From VRUE01 sp050258095 (GTDB taxonomy: Bacteria > Actinomycetota > Thermoleophilia > Solirubrobacterales > 70-9): a stretch of 15,819 bases of DNA. The DNA lies in the NCBI GenBank assembly GCA_050258095.1, contig JBLMYD010000004.1, positions 1 through 15,819 of the forward strand, given 5' to 3'. Both the position numbers and the translations under genes were made by a program. The notes below the pieces were generated by a model. That model was not told the DNA's origin. It saw nothing but the letters and a program-made list of their open reading frames with translations, and did not search any database. Positions 1-7,913 of the stretch are shown piece by piece (positions within the stretch are counted from its first letter, which is position 1; every line of letters begins with the position of its first letter).

Positions 1-1912
1 CGATCGAGAACAGGAGGGCCGCCGCGGTGACGATTCGGCCCGTCCGCTCCAGCCCGAGCGCCACCGACTCGGAGTCCGAGGCGCCGTTGTCCCGCGCCTC
101 CTTGATCCGGGACAGCAGGAAAACGGCGTAGTCGGTGGACAGCCCGAATGCCACCGCGAAGAGCAGGATCGGCATCGTCTGCTCGAGCGCCCCCTGGCTG
201 GTGTAGGCGAGCAGGCCTTCGAGGCGCCCGTCCTGGAAGATCAGCACCAGTAGGCCGAAGACGGCGCTGAGGTTGAGGAAGTTCATGATCAGCGACTTGA
301 CCGGCAGCACCACCGAGCCGGTCATCAGAAAGAGGATGACGAGGGTGGCGCCGACGACGATCGCCAGGGCCACCGGCAGGTGGCGGGCGAGGCTGGCCTG
401 GAAGTCGACGAAGTCCGCGGTAGCGCCGCTGACGAGGACGCCGGCGCCGGGCACCTCGATCCGGCGGATCGCTTCCACCGTCGACTGGCTCGCTTCGGAG
501 CGGAAGCTGTCGCCGGAGATCGCCTCGATCACGGTCAGGCCGGGGGCGATGCGCTCGGGCGGCAGCACCGCGGCGACGCCGTCGACCCGCCGCACCTGCG
601 CCCGGGTGCGGGCCACGGCTGCCGCCCCCCCGCCTTCGACGCTGACCCAGATCGGCGTGTCGCGGTAGGGCGGGTATTCGCCCTGCATCGCGTCGTAGAC
701 CTGGCGCGCGCTGGCGTCCCGAGGGAGGATCGCGGGGTCCGCGGCGGTGAACTTGATGCCGAAGAAGGGCAGGCCGAGGACGATCAGGAAGAGCGCGCTG
801 AGGGTGGCGACCGGCACCGGCCGGCGCATCACGAAGCGCGAGAGGCGGTACCAGAAGCCCTGCTCGTCGGGTCGCGTCTCCGCCTCGGCGCGGCGCCGCA
901 GGAAGCGCGGCGAGAGCGAGTTGACGCGGGTGCCGAGCAGGGTGAGGACGGCGGGCAGCACGGTCAGCGAGACCGCGGCGGCGAGCAGCGTCACCAGCGA
1001 GCCGCCGAAGCCCATCGAGTAGAGGAAGCGCTGCGGGAAGACGATCAGCGAGGCGAGCGCCGCCGCCACCGTCAGCGAGGAGAAGAGCACGGTGCGGCCG
1101 GCGGTCGCCATCACCCGCCGCATCGCGGCCAGGCCGGGACCGTTCTTGGCGATCTCCTCGCGGTAGCGGGAGACGATGAAGAGGCTGTAGTCGATCGCCA
1201 GCCCGAGCCCGAGCCCGGTGGTCAGGTTGAGGGCGAAGATCGAGATCGAGCCGACCTCGCTCAGCAGCCGGAGCACGAGGAAGGTGCCGACGATCGCCAG
1301 CACCCCGATCATCACCGGTAGCAGCGCCGCGACGAGGCTGCGGAAGAAGAGCAGGGAGAGCAGGAAGAGCAGCGGGAAGGCGAGCATCTCGGCTCGCTGC
1401 AGATCCTTCTCGACCTGATTGTTGACCTGCTCCTGCGCCACCGCCGGGCCGCCGACGGCGACCCCGGGACGGCCGTTGTAGGCGTCGGCGATCGCCGCGC
1501 CCGCCGCCTGCCACTGCTTGTCGCCTCGCGGCTTGAGCCCGACCGCCAGGTAGGTGGAGCGGCGGTCGTTGGAGACGAAGGCCCGCGAGCCGGTTTCGTA
1601 GTAGCCCGCGACCGAGGCGACGCCGGCGCGCCGGCGCAGCTGCCGGGCGATCGACTCGACCCGAGCCCGCATCGCCGGGCTGCCCACCGGCTTGCCGGTG
1701 ACCATGACGATCGCGCCGGGGACATGGAAGCCGGCGGCTTCGAGCCGCTCGCGCGCCTGCACGCTCTCGGTCGCGGGGTCGTCGGCGCCGTAGGGATCGA
1801 GGCGCTTGGCGACCGAGCCGCCGAGCGCGCCGGCGAGGATGAAGAAGGCGATCGCGGCGACGCCGATGCGGCGCGGGTTGCCGTCGGCGAAGCGGGCCAG
1901 GGCGTCGAACAT
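1..1912 (-). CDS. MMPL/RND-family membrane transporter, C-terminus cut by window edge
   Basis: About 637 codons are visible, beginning MFDALARFADGNPRR and still open at the left edge. The order is one membrane segment near residues 15-35, a roughly 140-residue extracytoplasmic domain, a block of hydrophobic helices, a second soluble domain, and a second helix block. Both helix blocks carry the family signature: GLAIDYSLFIVSRY near residues 235-250 and GLSTDYAVFLLSRIKEA near 590-605, where the Asp-Tyr pair belongs to the proton relay of this superfamily. Such proteins export lipids, drugs or other hydrophobic molecules using the proton gradient; the substrate cannot be read here. The start is the ATG at 1912, with AGGAG about 6 bases upstream. 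It overlaps the stop of the PadR gene as TGATG, so translation is probably coupled and the repressor likely controls this pump. Confidence 0.93.
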   Translation of the reverse strand, partial: MFDALARFADGNPRRIGVAAIAFFILAGALGGSVAKRLDPYGADDPATESVQARERLEAAGFHVPGAIVMVTGKPVGSPAMRARVESIARQLRRRAGVASVAGYYETGSRAFVSNDRRSTYLAVGLKPRGDKQWQAAGAAIADAYNGRPGVAVGGPAVAQEQVNNQVEKDLQRAEMLAFPLLFLLSLLFFRSLVAALLPVMIGVLAIVGTFLVLRLLSEVGSISIFALNLTTGLGLGLAIDYSLFIVSRYREEIAKNGPGLAAMRRVMATAGRTVLFSSLTVAAALASLIVFPQRFLYSMGFGGSLVTLLAAAVSLTVLPAVLTLLGTRVNSLSPRFLRRRAEAETRPDEQGFWYRLSRFVMRRPVPVATLSALFLIVLGLPFFGIKFTAADPAILPRDASARQVYDAMQGEYPPYRDTPIWVSVEGGGAAAVARTRAQVRRVDGVAAVLPPERIAPGLTVIEAISGDSFRSEASQSTVEAIRRIEVPGAGVLVSGATADFVDFQASLARHLPVALAIVVGATLVILFLMTGSVVLPVKSLIMNFLNLSAVFGLLVLIFQDGRLEGLLAYTSQGALEQTMPILLFAVAFGLSTDYAVFLLSRIKEARDNGASDSESVALGLERTGRIVTAAALLFSI

Positions 1913-2469
1913 CAGCTGCTCCTCTCGGCCGCGGCCGGGTCGAGCAGCTTGGCCTCCATCCGCTCGCACCAGTCCGCGAACCACTGGCTGAGCTCGATCC
2001 CCCCGTGCAGAACCATCAGCGGGTAGGGGTCGCCGGTCCTGTCCTGTTTCTCTTCCGCCTTCGGCTCGATCTCCCGCAGGCGCTCGATCAGCTCGAGGTG
2101 GTGGGCGCGCATCGCGCGCAGGATCTCGGCGGCCTCTTCGGCCGGCAGGACGCCGGCGAAGAAGAGCTTGAGCAGGCCCTCGTCGCGCACCTCGTAGGTC
2201 TCGGGTGGCCGACGCAGCCACTCGCGCAGCGCCTCGGTGCCGGCCGCGGTGATCGCGTAGACGGTGCGGCGGCGCTCGCCGCGCGGCTCGTCGCGCCCCT
2301 CGACCAGGCCCAGCTCGGCCAGCCGCTTCAGCTCCGGGTAGATCTGCCCGTAGCTCGCCGCCCAGAAGTAGCGCGTCGTCTTGTCGACGAGCGCCTTGAT
2401 CTCGTAGCCCGAGCGGGGCTCGCGGCTGACCATGCCGAGGATCACGTAGGCGGTGGGGCTCAGCTCCAT
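1912..2469 (-). CDS. PadR-family transcriptional regulator
   Basis: The 185-residue protein has the PadR winged helix at about residues 5-80 (LSPTAYVILGMV, SGYEIKALV, SYGQIYPELKRLAELGLV, RRTVYAITAAG). A helical C-terminal dimerisation region follows (about 95-175), with the charged AHHLELIERLREIEPKAEE segment and a conserved-looking GGIELSQWFADWCERME tail. PadR proteins are usually ligand-responsive repressors of efflux or phenolic-acid genes and of themselves. It is the first gene of a two-gene unit with the MMPL exporter, which it overlaps by one base. The ATG at 2469 has only a weak GAGA upstream. A perfect inverted repeat begins 8 bases before the start codon, which suggests autoregulation. 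The inducing ligand is unknown. Confidence 0.95.
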   Translation of the reverse strand: MELSPTAYVILGMVSREPRSGYEIKALVDKTTRYFWAASYGQIYPELKRLAELGLVEGRDEPRGERRRTVYAITAAGTEALREWLRRPPETYEVRDEGLLKLFFAGVLPAEEAAEILRAMRAHHLELIERLREIEPKAEEKQDRTGDPYPLMVLHGGIELSQWFADWCERMEAKLLDPAAAERSS

Positions 2470-2476
2470 TTCTCTA

Positions 2477-2501
2477 TAGATATATTAACTAGATATATCT
2501 A
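2477..2501. promoter_or_regulatory. Candidate PadR operator, AT-rich inverted repeat
   Basis: TAGATATAT (2477-2485) and ATATATCTA (2493-2501) are perfect 9-base inverted repeats around a 7-base spacer. The right half is also a self-complementary 12-mer, TAGATATATCTA (2490-2501). In this GC-rich window such an AT-rich block stands out. It lies 8 bases upstream of the PadR start codon, where a bound repressor would block RNA polymerase. Assignment to PadR is by position and by the usual autoregulation of the family. Confidence 0.65.
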
Positions 2502-2550
2502 AAAGTGTGATGTCGCGCACGGTTTCGGCATTCTGGCCAGGATCGTTTGC

Positions 2551-2562
2551 TAGGTTCTATAT
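2551..2562 (+). promoter_or_regulatory. Possible -10 region of the toxin-antitoxin unit
   Basis: TAGGTTCTATAT holds overlapping -10-like hexamers 6-12 bases before the antitoxin ATG. There is no Shine-Dalgarno sequence in front of that ATG, so the transcript may start at or very near the start codon. No convincing -35 box is visible. Confidence 0.3.
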
Positions 2563-2568
2563 GGATTT

Positions 2569-2865
2569 ATGCCCACGATCAGCACCAAAGAGCTGATGTC
2601 CATCTCCGACGCCAACAAGGCCGGGATCTCGGCGCTGGTCAAAGCGGTGGAGGGTGGCGAGAAGCGGGTTCTCATGCGCAACAGCAGGCCGGTCGCGGCT
2701 GTCCTGAGCATCGACGAGCTGGAACGAGCGGAGGAGCGCGAGGAGCGTCTGCTCGACGTCTCGCTTGCGCTGACTCGCCTGCTCACCGCCAGCGAGCGGC
2801 GTCACTCGCTCGACGAGGCGCTCGAGCGCTTCGGGTTCTCTCGCGCCGAGCTGGAAGGGGACTGA
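2569..2865 (+). CDS. Type II antitoxin, Phd/YefM family
   Basis: The 98-residue protein begins MPTISTKELMSISDANKAG and continues with a Phd/YefM-like fold to about residue 55: a central IS.LVKAVEGGEKRVLMRNSRPVA strand-helix pattern and AVLSIDELERAE. Such proteins bind DNA through the N-terminal half and wrap the toxin with the C-terminal half, here a charged helix (about 48-90) that would do the neutralising. The next gene is a RelE/ParE-like toxin 7 bases downstream, the classic antitoxin-first order, and the complex would be expected to repress its own promoter. The ATG at 2569 is chosen because the N-terminus matches the family; there is no clear ribosome-binding site, so a leaderless message is possible. 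Confidence 0.85.
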   Translation: MPTISTKELMSISDANKAGISALVKAVEGGEKRVLMRNSRPVAAVLSIDELERAEEREERLLDVSLALTRLLTASERRHSLDEALERFGFSRAELEGD

Positions 2866-2872
2866 ATCGGTC

Positions 2873-3286
2873 GTGCCGGTCAGGGTCGAGCTGATAGACG
2901 ATGCGATAGCCGACCTTGCGAGACTCGCCGAGAGCGGCAAGCTGAAGTCGTTCTTCAAGAAGCTGCTCGAGATCGAGGCGAACGGCATCGGCGCAGGCGT
3001 ACCGTTGGGTCGTGACCTGGTCGGCTGGAGGAAGCTCGTCGTCGGCGATCGCGACTGGCGAATCGTCTTTCGGGTAGACGAGGCGCAGGCGATCGCGACG
3101 GTTTGCGTGATCGGCGATAGGGACGACGGAGTGTGTTACGAGGAAGCAAGGAAGCGCGCCGAACGGGTTGAGCATCGAGACGCGGTGAGCCTGGCTGAAT
3201 CGATGATGGAGCTGTTCGGAAGTCGAAGAGAACGCAAGGCCGCGCAAAGGCGGAGGGCGGCGGAAGCCGCCAAGACAAAGAACTAG
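2873..3286 (+). CDS. Type II toxin, RelE/ParE superfamily, with basic C-terminal extension
   Basis: The 137-residue product starts at GTG with AAGGGGA (2855-2861) upstream. The first ~95 residues follow the RelE/ParE pattern: VELIDDAIADLARLAESGK for the N-terminal helices, a central GRDLVGWRKLVVGDRDWRIV strand region, and RVDEAQAIATVCVIGDRDD ending in YEEARKR. Members are ribosome-dependent mRNA interferases or gyrase poisons; the sequence does not decide which. Typical members have 85-100 residues. Here about 40 extra residues (roughly 95-137) form a charged tail ending in GSRRERKAAQRRRAAEAAKTKN, which could bind nucleic acid. It is paired with the Phd-like antitoxin, 7 bases away. Confidence 0.82.
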   Translation: MPVRVELIDDAIADLARLAESGKLKSFFKKLLEIEANGIGAGVPLGRDLVGWRKLVVGDRDWRIVFRVDEAQAIATVCVIGDRDDGVCYEEARKRAERVEHRDAVSLAESMMELFGSRRERKAAQRRRAAEAAKTKN

Positions 3287-3318
3287 GCGCCCTTCGCGGT
3301 CGCTGGAAAGGACGAAAC

Positions 3319-3552
3319 GTGCCGATAGACCAGAGCAAGATGGGGCAGGTGGTGACTGCGCAGATGGAGGCGCTCGAAGCCGACTACGGCGAGGACTGCC
3401 AGATCGGCGACGTCTGCACGATCGTCGAGGTGGTCGGCCCGCACGGCTCGCACGTCCGCGTGCGGACGAGCGACATGCGCCCGCACATGGCGCTGGGCCT
3501 GATCCGCATGGCTGAGCACGCGATGCTCGGCAACCTCGGCGGCGCCGAGTAG
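3319..3552 (+). CDS. Small conserved-looking protein of unknown function
   Basis: This 77-residue protein begins at GTG with a good GGAAAGGA (3305-3312) six bases upstream. It is acidic at the N-terminal half (EALEADYGEDCQIGD) and has alternating beta-type segments (VCTIVEVVGPHGSHVRVRTS). It ends with a helix rich in Met and Leu (MRPHMALGLIRMAEHAML). I do not recognise the family. There are no membrane segments and no signal peptide. It follows the toxin gene by 32 bases on the same strand, so it may be co-transcribed with the toxin-antitoxin pair, but its job could equally relate to lysC just downstream. The codon bias and ribosome-binding site support a real gene. Confidence 0.7.
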   Translation: MPIDQSKMGQVVTAQMEALEADYGEDCQIGDVCTIVEVVGPHGSHVRVRTSDMRPHMALGLIRMAEHAMLGNLGGAE

Positions 3553-3579
3553 CCGTCCGTCCGTCCCCGGTCGCCCGAC

Positions 3580-3585
3580 TATCCT
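3580..3585 (+). promoter_or_regulatory. Candidate -10 box of lysC
   Basis: TATCCT lies 8 bases before the lysC ATG, with no Shine-Dalgarno sequence in between. Transcription would begin at or next to the start codon, which is common in actinobacteria. No clear -35 box was found. Confidence 0.35.
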
Positions 3586-3593
3586 CAGTCGCA

Positions 3594-4895
<1,302 letters not shown>

Positions 4896-4909
4896 CGCTC
4901 CGGCGCTGA

Positions 4910-5012
4910 GGGTGCCGTGGACAGGGTGTCCCTCGTCCCGACAAATGCCGGTCTAATGAGACCGGCATTTTGAGTATCCGCCGGTTCGAGGGACACCCTG
5001 CCCACGGCACCC
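4910..5012. repeat. Long nested palindrome between convergent genes
   Basis: The 26-base arm 4910-4935 (GGGTGCCGTGG...GTCCCTCG) is the reverse complement of 4987-5012 with one mismatch (position 4921 against 5001). The 51 bases between hold a second perfect 12-base stem-loop (4943-4970). The whole unit can fold into a long cruciform. It follows the lysC stop by about 15 bases and precedes the end of a minus-strand gene, so it may end transcription from both sides. The size and nesting exceed an ordinary terminator and suggest a repeated palindromic element. Confidence 0.8.
4943..4971 (+). terminator. Stem-loop terminator of lysC
   Basis: AAATGCCGGTCT (4943-4954) pairs perfectly with AGACCGGCATTT (4959-4970) around the loop AATG, and the stem ends in a short T run. 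It lies 47 bases past the lysC stop, inside the larger palindrome. Confidence 0.6.
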
Positions 5013-5021
5013 CGGGACCGG

Positions 5022-5067
5022 CGTGTCTGAGCTTTCGGGCGATATACCGTGGTTAAGCTCAGACACG
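5022..5067. repeat. Second inverted repeat, possible terminator of the minus-strand unit
   Basis: CGTGTCTGAGCTT (5022-5034) and AAGCTCAGACACG (5055-5067) are perfect 13-base inverted repeats around a 20-base loop. They sit about 50 bases beyond the stop of the nucleotidyltransferase-like gene. There is no T run on either side, so a purely structural or recombinational origin is possible. Confidence 0.6.
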
Positions 5068-5117
5068 TCTTGCTGACACGCTTCTCCCGCGGGCCAAGAG
5101 GTTTCGCCATACCCGGG

Positions 5118-5501
5118 TCATACTGGTGGCGGATACATGTCGTTGTCGACGAGCGCAGCCTCGAGGCCGACTGCCTTGCGCGCCGCGCGCTTGCCGTGGG
5201 ATCCCAGCCGAGCGCCGCGCGTTCCGCCCGGTGGCGCCACTCCGGCGGGCACGATCAGGTCGACGGGGATCTTCAACTCACGACCGGCGATCTCAGCCGA
5301 CACCTGCCAGATGCCGGGCTCCTCGGCTCCCTGGAAGATGGCCAGCTGGAAGCCGGCCGCCTCCATCAGCTCGCCGAGCGGAGGAGCGTCCTCCAACATC
5401 TTCGGGTCGAGCGCGAGGTCGCCGTCGGTCGTGTACTCGGCGATTGCGAGACTCGTGGGACCGGTGCGCAGGTATATCGCTTGAGCGCCCGCGAGCACCA
5501 C
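5118..5501 (-). CDS. AbiEii-like nucleotidyltransferase, apparently truncated (toxin remnant)
   Basis: The longest frame with a usual start (GTG at 5501) gives 127 residues. It contains VLAGAQAIYLRTG, the Gly-rich strand-turn of a nucleotidyltransferase fold, and AEYTTDGDLALDP, whose Asp-x-Asp spacing fits the metal-binding pair. KIPVDLIVPAG and a basic HGKRAARKAVGLEAALVD segment follow. Coding-like sequence (RVLLDALQALGPQSGA) continues in frame upstream of the GTG to about 5579, without a start codon, where a TGA blocks it. An ATG at 5583 just after the neighbouring gene's stop lies one frame away. The C-terminus ends abruptly in MYPPPV after ALVDND; from memory of the family, a further ~100 residues would be expected. 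Paired with the AbiEi-like gene upstream, it is best read as a decayed toxin partner. Function is inferred, not certain. Confidence 0.6.
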   Translation of the reverse strand: MVLAGAQAIYLRTGPTSLAIAEYTTDGDLALDPKMLEDAPPLGELMEAAGFQLAIFQGAEEPGIWQVSAEIAGRELKIPVDLIVPAGVAPPGGTRGARLGSHGKRAARKAVGLEAALVDNDMYPPPV

Positions 5502-5589
5502 GGCGCCGCTCTGGGGACCAAGCGCCTGCAGCGCATCGAGCAGGACTCGTCTCGCTTCGATGACACGGGCGAGAGGCCTTCATGTGGAG

Positions 5590-6705
5590 TCACGGGCGCA
5601 GCGCTCCGAGCGAGCCAGCTCGCCACTCGGATTCGTTGGCCTGCATCCACTCCAGCAGCGCCTCGCCCTCAGCCGGCATCCGCCCGTCGCCACTTAGGCA
5701 GTCGACTGCAACCTGGGAAGGAGCCGCATAGCGCAGGCCATCCTCCTTCGAGGTTCGAAGCCAGACCACCCGGTCGAACGGCTGCAGAACCGCGACGTTC
5801 GCTCCCTCTTCGGCGGGCAAGAGGCCGAAATCGTTGGCAATCAGCGCCGGAGGATCGCAGTAGGCGGTGAGGAGGGCGGGAGAGGTGACCGGGGCGATGC
5901 GGTTCGCTGCGAACGAGCCGGTGATTGCGATCCGTGCGCCCGCCCCGGGGTCGTCCGCCAGCCTTCGCAGGAGGTGGTCGATGCCCTCGGGAGCGACGAA
6001 CATCGTGGTTGCGTTCGTTTTGAAGACGTCATATGAGCTTGCCCAGCGGCGCAGGAGGCCGCCGATGTCGACGTTCTCGACCGGCCCTCTGGGCGAGCGC
6101 TCGATCAGGGCCTCTCGGTAGAGCGTGTCGAGCAGTCGCGATACGTAGCCGGGTGCCAGGTCGGCTGTCTCGGCGAGCTCGCGCACGCCATAGGGGGGGC
6201 ACGCATCGACCAGCAGCCGGCTCAGCCGCGCCGCCTTGGCGCCCCGTAGTTGGGCCCGGCCGCGTTCCTTTGGCGTGGGATTGCGGCTCGCGCCAGTCGT
6301 TTCAAGGTAGAAGGCCGGGTTGTTCAGCCGGATCAAGGCATTCCCGGTCAGGTCGATGTAGTTGATCTCTTGTTCGGCAAGCAGCTCCCGGGTGCGTTCG
6401 CTGAGCCAGGGGGCGACGACGAGCAGCGGCACGTTTCCCGCCAATTTGCGTGCCGCCCTAGCCAGCGGAGGAAGAAGGCCGATAGCCCCTCGAGGCGACA
6501 GCGACCCCTTTTCCTCGACTGCAATAGTCGCGCGAATTCCTCCATGGGCTTCGAGGGAGATCGTCGAGTCGGCGGGCGGAGATCCGTCATCCCCCGTAGA
6601 GACATCGGAGCCCTCGACGCTCCATCCGCGGGGCAGACGTTCCCTCAGCCAGGAGATCGCCTGGTCCCTGAGAAAGGTTTCCGGTTTGGAGGGATTTACA
6701 GACAT
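5590..6705 (-). CDS. AbiEi-like winged-helix antitoxin/regulator
   Basis: The 371-residue protein has three visible parts. Residues 1-140 form an alpha/beta domain with RATIAVEEKGSLSPRG (an Glu-x-Lys pair reminiscent of a PD-(D/E)xK fold), PLLVVAPWLSERTRELL, and the marked INYIDLTGNALIRL motif. Residues about 150-215 form a winged helix (KAARLSRLLVD, YGVRELAETADLAPGYVSRL, LYREALIERSP). Residues 220-371 form a C-terminal domain with ARIAITGSFAANRIAPVTSP. This layout matches the type IV AbiEi-like antitoxins that sit beside an AbiEii-like nucleotidyltransferase. That partner, damaged, lies downstream on the same strand. A 7-base inverted repeat upstream could be its operator. The start ATG at 6705 has no ribosome-binding site; a TAATCT box lies 10 bases before it. 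The region is visibly less GC-rich than lysC and asd, which suggests transfer. Confidence 0.68.
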   Translation of the reverse strand: MSVNPSKPETFLRDQAISWLRERLPRGWSVEGSDVSTGDDGSPPADSTISLEAHGGIRATIAVEEKGSLSPRGAIGLLPPLARAARKLAGNVPLLVVAPWLSERTRELLAEQEINYIDLTGNALIRLNNPAFYLETTGASRNPTPKERGRAQLRGAKAARLSRLLVDACPPYGVRELAETADLAPGYVSRLLDTLYREALIERSPRGPVENVDIGGLLRRWASSYDVFKTNATTMFVAPEGIDHLLRRLADDPGAGARIAITGSFAANRIAPVTSPALLTAYCDPPALIANDFGLLPAEEGANVAVLQPFDRVVWLRTSKEDGLRYAAPSQVAVDCLSGDGRMPAEGEALLEWMQANESEWRAGSLGALRP

Positions 6706-6715
6706 CGCAAAGATG

Positions 6716-6721
6716 AGATTA
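6716..6721 (-). promoter_or_regulatory. Candidate -10 box of the AbiEi-like gene
   Basis: On the minus strand TAATCT lies 10 bases before the ATG at 6705, with no Shine-Dalgarno between them. A transcript with almost no leader would result. No -35 match was found. Confidence 0.3.
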
Positions 6722-6746
6722 CCTGGCTGAGTTTTTGATTTTGCCT

Positions 6747-6767
6747 AGTTTGCGATAATTGCAAACT
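6747..6767. promoter_or_regulatory. Inverted-repeat operator candidate upstream of the AbiEi-like gene
   Basis: AGTTTGC (6747-6753) and GCAAACT (6761-6767) are perfect inverted repeats around GATAATT. The site lies in an AT-rich island between the divergent AbiEi-like and asd genes, about 42-62 bases from the regulator's start. AbiEi antitoxins are known to bind inverted repeats in their own promoters, so autoregulation is plausible. Confidence 0.5.
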
Positions 6768-6867
6768 GGCCCATAGAGGAAACATTGATCGACAAGGTGC
6801 ATGGTTTTGTGCATCGGCCAGTACGCACAGGCTCGACGACAAGGGCTCGCAGTCAGGAAGCCTTCGT

Positions 6868-6873
6868 CATACT
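6868..6873 (+). promoter_or_regulatory. Candidate -10 box of asd
   Basis: CATACT ends 7 bases before the chosen asd ATG at 6881, with no ribosome-binding site between. This supports a leaderless message and a separate promoter for asd instead of read-through from lysC. Confidence 0.35.
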
Positions 6874-6880
6874 CGGGCTA

Positions 6881-7912
6881 ATGGCCGGCGACGGATACAG
6901 AGTCGGGGTGCTGGGCGCGACGGGCGCGGTCGGGTCGACGATTCTCGGGGTGCTGGCGGAGCGCGAGTTCCCGGCGTCCGAGGTCGTGCCCTTCGCCTCG
7001 GAGCGGTCGGCGGGGCGGGAGATCGCCTGGAACGGCTCGACGCTCGAGTGCCGGCCGCTGACGCCCGAGACGATCGAGGGGCTCGACGTCGTCCTCTCCT
7101 CGGCCGGCGGCGCGGTCAGCGCCGAGTGGGCGCCGAAGCTGGTCGAGGCCGGCGCCGTGGTCGTCGACAACACCAGCTACTGGCGCATGCACGAGGACGT
7201 GCCGCTGGTCGTCGCCGGGGTCAACCCCGAGGCGGCCGCCGGCCACAAGGGCATCGTCGCCAACCCGAACTGCACGACGATGGTGGCGATGATGGCGCTG
7301 GCGCCGATCCACCGCGCGGTCGGGCTGCAGCGGGTCGTCGTCTCCAGCTACCAGGCGGTGTCGGGCACCGGGCAGCGGGCGATCGAGGAGCTCTTGGCCC
7401 AGTCGCGCGCGGTCCTCGCCGGTGACCCCGTCCCCGAGCCGCAGGTCTACCCGCACCGGATCGCCTTCAACGTGCTGCCCCAGGTCGAGGTCTTCAAGGA
7501 CGGCGACGACTACACCAGCGAGGAGCGCAAGGTGATGGCCGAGACGCGCAAGATCCTCGGCATCGGCGAGGAGGTGTCGATCTCGGCGACCTGCGCCCGG
7601 GTGCCGGTCGTCAGCGGCCACTCGGAGTCGGTCAACGTGCGCACGGCCGAGGACCTCTCGCCCGACGAGTGCCGCGCGCTGCTCGCCGAGGCGCCCGGCG
7701 TGATCGTCGTCGACGATCCGGCCGGCGGCGCCTACCCGATGGCGATCGACGCCGCCGGCCGCGACGAGGTCCTCGTCGGGCGCATCCGTCGCGACCCCGA
7801 CGAGGAGCGCACGCTCAACCTCTGGGTCGTCGGCGACAACCTGCGCAAGGGCGCCGCCACGAACGCCGTCCAGGTCGCCGAGCTGCTGATCGAGCGCGAT
7901 TTGCTCGGCTGA
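6881..7912 (+). CDS. asd: Aspartate-semialdehyde dehydrogenase
   Basis: Reduces aspartyl phosphate to aspartate semialdehyde with NADPH, the step after LysC. The chosen product of 343 residues opens MAGDGYRVGVLGATGAVG, whose Gly-rich loop binds NADPH. It has the catalytic cysteine at 131 in NPNCTTMVAMMAL, SSYQAVSGTGQRAIEEL at 155-171, and VPVVSGHSESVNV with the catalytic His at about 247. Length fits the family. The open frame extends upstream to a TTG at 6785, but those 32 residues (rich in Arg, Thr and Val) do not look like Asd, so 6881 is preferred. In many actinobacteria asd follows lysC immediately; here about 2 kb with opposite-strand genes separates them. A palindrome begins directly after the stop. 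Confidence 0.96.
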   Translation: MAGDGYRVGVLGATGAVGSTILGVLAEREFPASEVVPFASERSAGREIAWNGSTLECRPLTPETIEGLDVVLSSAGGAVSAEWAPKLVEAGAVVVDNTSYWRMHEDVPLVVAGVNPEAAAGHKGIVANPNCTTMVAMMALAPIHRAVGLQRVVVSSYQAVSGTGQRAIEELLAQSRAVLAGDPVPEPQVYPHRIAFNVLPQVEVFKDGDDYTSEERKVMAETRKILGIGEEVSISATCARVPVVSGHSESVNVRTAEDLSPDECRALLAEAPGVIVVDDPAGGAYPMAIDAAGRDEVLVGRIRRDPDEERTLNLWVVGDNLRKGAATNAVQVAELLIERDLLG

Positions 7913-7913
7913 A

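Noticed and set aside
380..1321. Plus-strand open frame of 313 codons in the MMPL region
   Set aside because: Antisense shadow rich in Arg, Asp and Gln; the minus strand gives a continuous MMPL transporter with both signature motifs.
6785..6880. In-frame upstream extension of asd from a TTG
   Set aside because: The 32 added residues are not Asd-like, and ATG 6881 gives the family's usual N-terminus with the nucleotide-binding loop in place.
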